NCBI GenBank assembly: GCA_028565635.1
Contig: JAOXYB010013567.1
Location: 1-17,069, forward strand
Source of the DNA: Phoronis ovalis
Lineage: Eukaryota > Phoronida > Phoronidae
DNA: 17,069 nucleotides
Reading direction: 5' to 3'
How positions within the stretch are numbered: position 1 is the first letter of the stretch; the number at the start of each line of letters is the position of its first letter. A program made the position numbers and the translations under genes. Positions 14,850-17,069 of this stretch are shown one piece after another. A model generated the notes under the pieces. That model worked only from the letters and a program-made list of their open reading frames with translations, ran no database searches and was not told the DNA's origin.

Positions 14850-16928
14850 GTATATAGTTGATATGTAACCCCCAGGTGGACCATAGTGTTACAAGAATTT
14901 TCTAAGAATGTACTTACTCACCAATTTGATTGAATTCTGCAGAGACATAGCATAGTAGTGAGGTGATGTGATTGATTATAATCATAAATTGTTAAATTAA
15001 TCTGAATCATTGGAAATTCAAGAATTGGAAACAAATTTAAGCAAATGTAAGAATAAGAAAATTGAAAAGTTGTTTTTATCCATATTATATCAAATATCCT
15101 GCTTTGTAATGTATTAGTAACCAGCAGTTATTACATGTAGGCACAGTGTTTGCTGATACCACCATTGTTCATTTTCCACTACATTTCAATTTAATTAATG
15201 ATTCAACACACAATAATCTATTGTACATTTTACAAGTGTAGAAATAATTACCTGGTGGGCTTTATATAAATCCTTTCTACTACTGTAAACATTACTTTGA
15301 TAGTGCAGTGAATACTATCAGGTAAAAATCAATTGCTTGCACTAACTCGCCATAAAAGTATTTGAATCCGAAATGCTGGTAGCAAATCAGCGACAAATCT
15401 GTATGTATTTACTGTAGTGCTTGTCCACCACTAGTATAGGACCCAACAACCTCAATGGTATGAGATAATTCGGACTTACAGCACAGGAGACTACGTCTCA
15501 TGAACTGATAATTGTGCTGTAGCCAGGGATAAACGTTTACTTAATACGAGTTTCAAGGTTTAAAGCTTATTAATGGCTATTTCATAGAAATGTGTTTTCA
15601 GACTTATTATGCAATGCTTAAGTAGATGCTTTTGATGCCTCAGAATGTATACAATGTGGATAGAAATCTTCATTTGCTGAAATTATGATTTTGTATTGGT
15701 TACTTTGCTTAAAATTATCCACATCTGACCTGTGTTACAGAGGTGCTAAAACATAAAAATGCCATTTCAATTCCAGATGGCTATGCAAATATTGTAACAA
15801 ATGCTACTCTAGAAACTCCACAGACTCTAAATCCAAACAAGACTGGTCCCTCGAATTCTGAACAGCCAGATCTGAATGGTATTTCCACGGAATCATCGCC
15901 CTCCAGTAGTAATGAAAAACAGGGCAGTTTGTCACCCTTGGGAACACCTATCAAGCTGAAAATTAGACGCTCACTAGCAGGCCATGGCAGTGCAGGGCTA
16001 ACCTCTTCTGTCACTTTAGGTAAGAATCTACCTTACCTATGAATGGTATACCTTGGTACTGAGCAAGTCATTCATTATCCATGTCGTGCATTGTTGTTTG
16101 TTAATTTAATTCTCTTGTTGCAAACTATAAATGTCCTTAAGCAGCTCAAATTTTACACATTAAACACATCGCTATATTGTACACTAGGGTAAGTGATGTA
16201 GATTGTATGTTAAATGTGTCCCTTTTAGTTGAGTTTATAAGACTGATAGTGCGAGTATGTTGAATTATAATTCATTTAAAAGTCTGATGTTAGGGGACAC
16301 AGCTCTATAAATTATCCTATATGGATATATCCCATGGTTTTCACCCATCAGAAAAAATTCTGTGAAGTATTTCCCATCACAGCCGCCATCTTTACCCCAA
16401 TCCAGCCAGTAGATGTTGCCTCCACCACCAGTCAAAGTAATATATACAAAGTTCCGTTTAAAATTAATTTTTAAGCTTCAGTTTTGGTAATTTAATATCC
16501 AAACGGTGGCTAATTAACAAAACAAAATTTAATTGTCTACTGGAATCATTACAGAATAAGTGACCTTTGCATTGCAAAGACTACTAGCTTCTACTCATAT
16601 GGCAGTTTCTGCTAAAATGGCTACAAATGTGTTATGAGCTGATGATTTTTTAAAAATGTGGGATACCCTAAAATACAAGCTAGTTATATATACCGTTGTG
16701 TTATTATTTAAATAAAATGGTATTGACATTAATACAGTTGGATAGAAAAGGGGTTAAGGGCTCCAATTTGTACATTAGCCCTTCCTGTTGTGAAACTGAG
16801 TAGCTACGACAGTGGATGCATTTTTTGAAATTCTGTAGGAGACACTGAAGTATTTCATGATGACCCACCTCAGTCTGCAAACCCAACAACCGCTGAGAAG
16901 ACACCAACAAAGAAGGGTAGGAAGAAAG
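14681..16928 (+). CDS. Unrecognised Ser/Thr/Pro-rich protein, N-terminal part (partial gene)
   Basis: Three exons (14672-14849, 15741-16019, 16839-16928) join in frame to 179 residues and run off the window. All three introns inside the coding region are phase 1. The protein starts MDSQPPDGVSTKPSS and is rich in Ser, Thr, Pro and Asn with little hydrophobic sequence. It contains RHILPQIPMM (about 29-38), an SPLGTPIKLKIRRS block (about 124-137) and a basic end, EKTPTKKGRKK (about 169-179). No membrane segment or signal peptide is seen. This composition suits a disordered nuclear or chromatin-linked factor, but that is inference from composition only. If the first exon ends at 13802, an in-frame TAG falls exactly at the splice junction, supporting ATG 14681 as the start, although the -3 base is T. 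I cannot name the family. Confidence 0.72.
14850..15740 (+). other. Third-gene intron 2
   Basis: AT-rich GT-AG intron. No repeat, RNA gene or further exon recognised. Confidence 0.65.
15741..16019 (+). CDS. Third gene, coding exon 2 (residues 57-149)
   Basis: Acceptor GTGTTACAG, donor GTAAGA, phase 1 on both sides. It encodes EVLKHKNAISIPDGYANIV, a polar stretch with SSPSSSNEKQGSLSPLGTP, and IKLKIRRSLAGHGSAG. Confidence 0.75.
16020..16838 (+). other. Third-gene intron 3
   Basis: AT-rich GT-AG intron. Nothing further recognised. Confidence 0.65.
16839..16928 (+). CDS. Third gene, coding exon 3 (residues 150-179)
   Basis: Acceptor TTCTGTAG, donor GTATGG, phase 1 on both sides. It encodes GDTEVFHDDPPQSANP then a Lys-rich end. 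The next exon lies beyond the window; 16929-17069 is intron. Confidence 0.68.
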
Positions 16929-17069
16929 GTATGGCATTGATTCACATTATTATGTTACACTTTGTTGACGATTTGCAATAGATGGGTGGAGTTGATACCT
17001 GTTTTTTCTTCAAATTCTAGTTCCAATTCTGTTAAATTCTAGCTTATAATTTATAGATATTTTTAAGAA

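Noticed and set aside
15781-16014. Minus-strand open frame over the third gene
   Set aside because: Antisense of a well-bounded plus-strand exon that joins its neighbours in frame.
1-17069. CRISPR array, prokaryotic operon or insertion sequence
   Set aside because: The window is eukaryotic with spliced genes; no regularly spaced repeats are present.

Overview
The window is AT-rich animal nuclear DNA with split protein-coding genes. Short exons have canonical GT-AG borders, and the introns are full of decayed transposon sequence. Protein similarity points to an invertebrate animal. The LINE fragment and the tRNA-derived SINE head look like those common in molluscs and other lophotrochozoans, but the phylum is an inference and not a proof.

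Layout, left to right. (1) The minus strand carries the 5' part of a leucine aminopeptidase gene (LAP3, peptidase family M17), transcribed leftward. Six coding exons lie between 5564 and 479 and encode residues 1-229; the catalytic half lies beyond base 1. Its 2.7-kb first intron is a transposon graveyard: a tRNA-type SINE head, a LINE reverse-transcriptase fossil, a fold-back element and a block of nested palindromes. (2) A compact divergent promoter region (about 5565-5876) separates LAP3 from the next gene. (3) The plus strand carries a complete ZDHHC16-type palmitoyltransferase gene. It has eight coding exons (7002-12326, 385 residues), a probable non-coding first exon ending at 5876, and a 3' UTR that probably ends soon after 13290-13390. 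A terminal-inverted-repeat element sits in its first intron. (4) The plus strand also carries the start of a third gene: a promoter with ETS and CCAAT motifs near 13712-13733, a probable non-coding exon ending at 13802, and three coding exons (14681-16928). They encode a Ser/Thr/Pro-rich, probably nuclear protein that I do not recognise; it runs off the right edge.

The most notable structure is in the ZDHHC16 gene. The intron just after the catalytic DHHC cysteine codon has the hallmarks of a minor-spliceosome (U12-type) intron. Its 3' end (branch site, acceptor and first 21 bases of the next exon) has been copied in inverted orientation into the preceding intron. The two 150-base arms differ at only two positions, both G-U wobbles in RNA, so the pre-mRNA could form an uninterrupted 150-bp duplex with the DHHC exon in its loop and the U12 acceptor buried in the stem. 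The inverted copy abuts a 23-bp direct copy of sequence from further downstream, which suggests a serial template-switch event. The three genes have no evident shared pathway; their proximity looks incidental apart from the divergent LAP3/ZDHHC16 promoter.
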